Assembly: GCA_002478265.1 (NCBI GenBank)
Contig: DLNC01000030.1
Coordinates: 1-7,342 of the forward strand
Direction of reading: 5' to 3'
Source: Syntrophaceae bacterium UBA7520
GTDB lineage: Bacteria; Desulfobacterota; Syntrophia; Syntrophales; Smithellaceae
DNA length: 7,342 bases
Shown: piece after piece, positions 5,887 to 7,342 of the stretch
How positions within the stretch are numbered: position 1 is the first letter of the stretch
How the letters are laid out: the number at the start of each line of letters is the position of its first letter
Notes under the pieces: model-generated
Told to the model about the DNA's origin: nothing
The model's database searches: none
What the model saw: only the letters and a program-made list of their open reading frames with translations
Program-made: the position numbers and the translations under genes

Positions 5887-5914
5887 TTGACTTTTTCTTA
5901 TTATTTGCTAATGT
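5887..5914 (+). promoter_or_regulatory. Extended -10 promoter of the metK leader
   Basis: TTGACT (5887-5892) is followed after 16 bases by TAATGT (5909-5914). TG at 5906-5907, one base before the -10, gives an extended -10 element. Transcription would begin near 5920-5922, about 155 nt before the metK ATG. It sits 40 bases after the stop of the nuclease gene, so the leader and metK form a separate transcript. Confidence 0.65.
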
Positions 5915-5922
5915 TCTGCGAA

Positions 5923-5974
5923 AGCGGTCAGTTACTCAGGTTACTTGCTCCGCTATATAAATGTGCTAAAGGCC
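5923..5974 (+). promoter_or_regulatory. SAM-II-like pseudoknot element (candidate riboswitch aptamer) in the metK leader
   Basis: Stem P1 pairs AGCGG (5923-5927) with CCGCT (5950-5954). A loop segment CTTGC (5944-5948) can then pair with GC-UA-AAG (5965-5971), looping out U5967-A5968, which makes an H-type pseudoknot. The strand after P1 reads ATAAATGTGCTAAAGG (5957-5972). This closely matches what I recall of the SAM-II aptamer, where P1 is followed by an AUAAAUGUA linker and then GCUAAA, the latter paired with UUGC in the loop just before the 3' arm of P1. Linker length (10 versus 11) and the distance of UUGC from P1 (1 versus 2 bases) also agree. The 5' part of the loop (TCAGTTACTC) fits the known consensus less well. 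Its position directly upstream of a SAM synthetase gene fits SAM sensing. The comparison is from memory and needs a covariance-model test. Confidence 0.5.
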
Positions 5975-5979
5975 GGAGT
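5947..5979 (+). promoter_or_regulatory. Alternative hairpin competing with the aptamer
   Basis: GCTCCG (5947-5952) pairs with CGGAGT (5974-5979), six pairs including one G-U at the base. It uses the same bases as the 3' arm of P1 (5950-5954) and part of the loop strand of the pseudoknot (5947-5948), so the two folds exclude each other. This is the arrangement expected of a switch. Confidence 0.45.
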
Positions 5980-5992
5980 GAAATGAAAAATG

Positions 5993-6027
5993 AGCCCGTT
6001 GCCTCACTGGCGCGGGCTTTTTGTTTT
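5993..6027 (+). terminator. Intrinsic terminator in the metK leader
   Basis: AGCCCG (5993-5998) pairs with CGGGCT (6013-6018). GCC (6001-6003) pairs with GGC (6009-6011) inside it around the loop TCACT, and TTTTT plus a second T run (6018-6027) follow. It lies downstream of the leader promoter and 48 bases before the metK ATG, so it can act as an attenuator of metK. It could also release an RNA of about 105 nt. Confidence 0.7.
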
Positions 6028-6058
6028 AAGCCGGATTAATAATCTCACGAATGTGAAC

Positions 6059-6067
6059 AAGGAAGGG
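6059..6067 (+). promoter_or_regulatory. metK ribosome binding site
   Basis: AAGGAAGGG lies 7 bases before the ATG at 6075. It is outside the terminator stem, so leader control is more likely at transcription than at ribosome access. Confidence 0.6.
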
Positions 6068-6074
6068 AAAATAT

Positions 6075-7259
6075 ATGAGCAAATTAGCATCACGACACAT
6101 TTACACTTCAGAATCGGTTTCCGAAGGTCATCCCGATAAAGTCTGTGACCAGATTTCCGACGCTATTCTAGACGCCTGTCTGGCGCAGGATCCGAAAGCG
6201 CACGTGGGTTGCGAAACCGCCGTGGGACCTAATCTTGTCGTCAACCTGGGCGAAATAACATGTCGAAATTGGTCTAAAATAAACACGCAGGAAATCGCGC
6301 GTCAGGTGGTTAAAGACATTGGCTATGATGACCCCACGGAAGGTTTCAGCTACGACACCTTCAATTATCTGAGCTCCCTGCACGGCCAGTCGCCGGACAT
6401 CGCCATGGGCGTGGACCGCGGGCGTCCGGAAAACCAGGGGGCGGGCGATCAGGGCATGATGTTCGGATACGCCTCCAACGCCACGCCGCAGCTGATGCCG
6501 GCGCCGGTTATCTTCGCACACAGCTTGCTGGAAGAATTGACGCGCCTGCGCAAAACAAAAACGATCGAATATCTGCGCCCCGATTCCAAAGCGCAGGTAA
6601 GCGTGCTCCATGAAGACGGCAAAGCCGTAAAAATCACCACCGTTGTTATTTCCCATCAGACCCGCGACATTCCGCTGAAAAAAATCCGCAAGGATCTGAT
6701 TGAAGTCGCGCGTCAGGTACTGGGCAAAACAGGAATGCTATCCAATCAAACCGAATTTTTCATCAATCCCACCGGTAAGTTCGTCATCGGCGGACCGTGC
6801 GGCGATTCCGGTGTCACCGGCCGCAAAATTATCGTGGATTCCTACGGCGGCGTCGGTTCACACGGTGGTGGCGCTTTTTCCGGCAAGGACCCTTCCAAGG
6901 TAGACCGCTCCGCCGCGTATTATTTGCGCTACGCCGCCAAGAATATCGTTGCCGCTAAACTTGCCGAAAAATGCGAAATTCAAATCGCCTACGCCATCGG
7001 CGTGGCCAAGCCGCTAAGCATCAACGTAAGCACATTCGGCACCGGAAAAATCAGCGAAGATAAAATCGCCCGTATTCTTACCGACGCGAAAATTTTCGAT
7101 TTCAGGCCCGCAATGATGATTAAAGACCTGGGGCTAACCACGCCCAAAGGATGGAGTTACCGCCAGAGCTGCAATTATGGACATTTCGGACGTCGGGGTT
7201 TCCCCTGGGAAAAGACCGACCGCGTTGACGCGCTGCGCCAGGCGGCAAAATTGAAATAG
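6075..7259 (+). CDS. metK: S-adenosylmethionine synthetase
   Basis: MetK makes S-adenosylmethionine from ATP and L-methionine with release of phosphate and pyrophosphate, in the cytosol as a tetramer. The 394 residues match the usual length of about 380-400. Family motifs in order are SEGHPDKVCDQISDAILD (His19, Asp21, Lys22 near the start), the signature GAGDQGMMFGY (122-131), DSGVTGRK (244-251), the glycine-rich GGGAFSGKDPSKVDRSA (264-280), and the C-terminal HFGRRGFPWEKTD (370-382). All key residues expected for catalysis appear present. The ribosome binding site AAGGAAGGG is strong. The gene is preceded by its own promoter and a leader with a SAM-II-like element and an intrinsic terminator, which suggests feedback repression by its product. 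A strong terminator follows directly, so it is likely monocistronic. Confidence 0.97.
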   Translation: MSKLASRHIYTSESVSEGHPDKVCDQISDAILDACLAQDPKAHVGCETAVGPNLVVNLGEITCRNWSKINTQEIARQVVKDIGYDDPTEGFSYDTFNYLSSLHGQSPDIAMGVDRGRPENQGAGDQGMMFGYASNATPQLMPAPVIFAHSLLEELTRLRKTKTIEYLRPDSKAQVSVLHEDGKAVKITTVVISHQTRDIPLKKIRKDLIEVARQVLGKTGMLSNQTEFFINPTGKFVIGGPCGDSGVTGRKIIVDSYGGVGSHGGGAFSGKDPSKVDRSAAYYLRYAAKNIVAAKLAEKCEIQIAYAIGVAKPLSINVSTFGTGKISEDKIARILTDAKIFDFRPAMMIKDLGLTTPKGWSYRQSCNYGHFGRRGFPWEKTDRVDALRQAAKLK

Positions 7260-7264
7260 CAAGC

Positions 7265-7293
7265 AAAAAGGCGGCCGGGGGCCGCCTTTTTTT
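7265..7293 (+). terminator. Intrinsic terminator after metK
   Basis: GGCGGCC (7270-7276) pairs with GGCCGCC (7280-7286) around GGG. It is flanked by an A run (7265-7269) and a T run (7287-7293), so the stem can extend and the element may work in both directions. It starts 5 bases after the metK stop. Confidence 0.92.
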
Positions 7294-7342
7294 CCGCCAC
7301 TTCCCTTCGCAAAACTATATCCTGTTAGTAGCAAATAGAAAA

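Noticed and set aside
5920..6030. SAM-I (S-box) riboswitch
   Set aside because: The conserved S-box core and four-way junction strings are absent; the short pseudoknot type fits better.
1..7342. CRISPR array, tRNA or rRNA genes
   Set aside because: No regularly spaced repeats and no tRNA or rRNA signatures were seen on either strand.

Overview
This is a mid-GC bacterial chromosome segment. All intact genes lie on the + strand, translation signals are ordinary Shine-Dalgarno type, and several genes encode lipoproteins or membrane-anchored proteins. The gene types (a DUF3568-like lipoprotein, an Lnb/DUF4105-like hydrolase, a RecB/Cas4-like nuclease with paired cysteines, metK followed by a strong terminator) are compatible with a Deltaproteobacteria/Desulfobacterota-type anaerobe. 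That is an impression from gene style, not a phylogenetic result.

Left part (1-950): the window opens on the end of an insertion sequence. A nine-base terminal motif is repeated, and a transposase-like start codon with a good ribosome binding site runs off the left edge on the - strand. Next comes a small acidic helical protein (229-441). About 500 bases without an intact gene follow, but they are not empty. They hold a frameshifted 46-residue membrane protein on the - strand with a strong ribosome binding site, and a + strand reading frame with a textbook lipoprotein signal interrupted by UGA at codon 5. Together with the IS end this looks like a patch of gene decay.

Middle (949-5847): in order, a DUF3568-like lipoprotein, a 17-bp stem-loop, a membrane-anchored helical protein of unknown function, a DUF4105/Lnb-like cysteine hydrolase without a signal peptide, an APH-fold kinase, a GNAT acetyltransferase with its own TTGACA promoter, and a PD-(D/E)XK nuclease with CxxC...CxxC. 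The spacings (52, 113, 92 and 131 bp) suggest a loose cluster with several promoters rather than one tight operon. No shared pathway can be read from these genes.

Right part (5848-7342): metK encodes S-adenosylmethionine synthetase and is preceded by a well-formed extended -10 promoter and a leader of about 155 nt. The leader contains a pseudoknot-capable element whose core resembles the SAM-II riboswitch aptamer, an alternative hairpin that uses the same bases, and an intrinsic terminator. This is the most interesting part of the window: probable SAM feedback control of SAM synthesis by premature termination. A GC-rich terminator closes metK.
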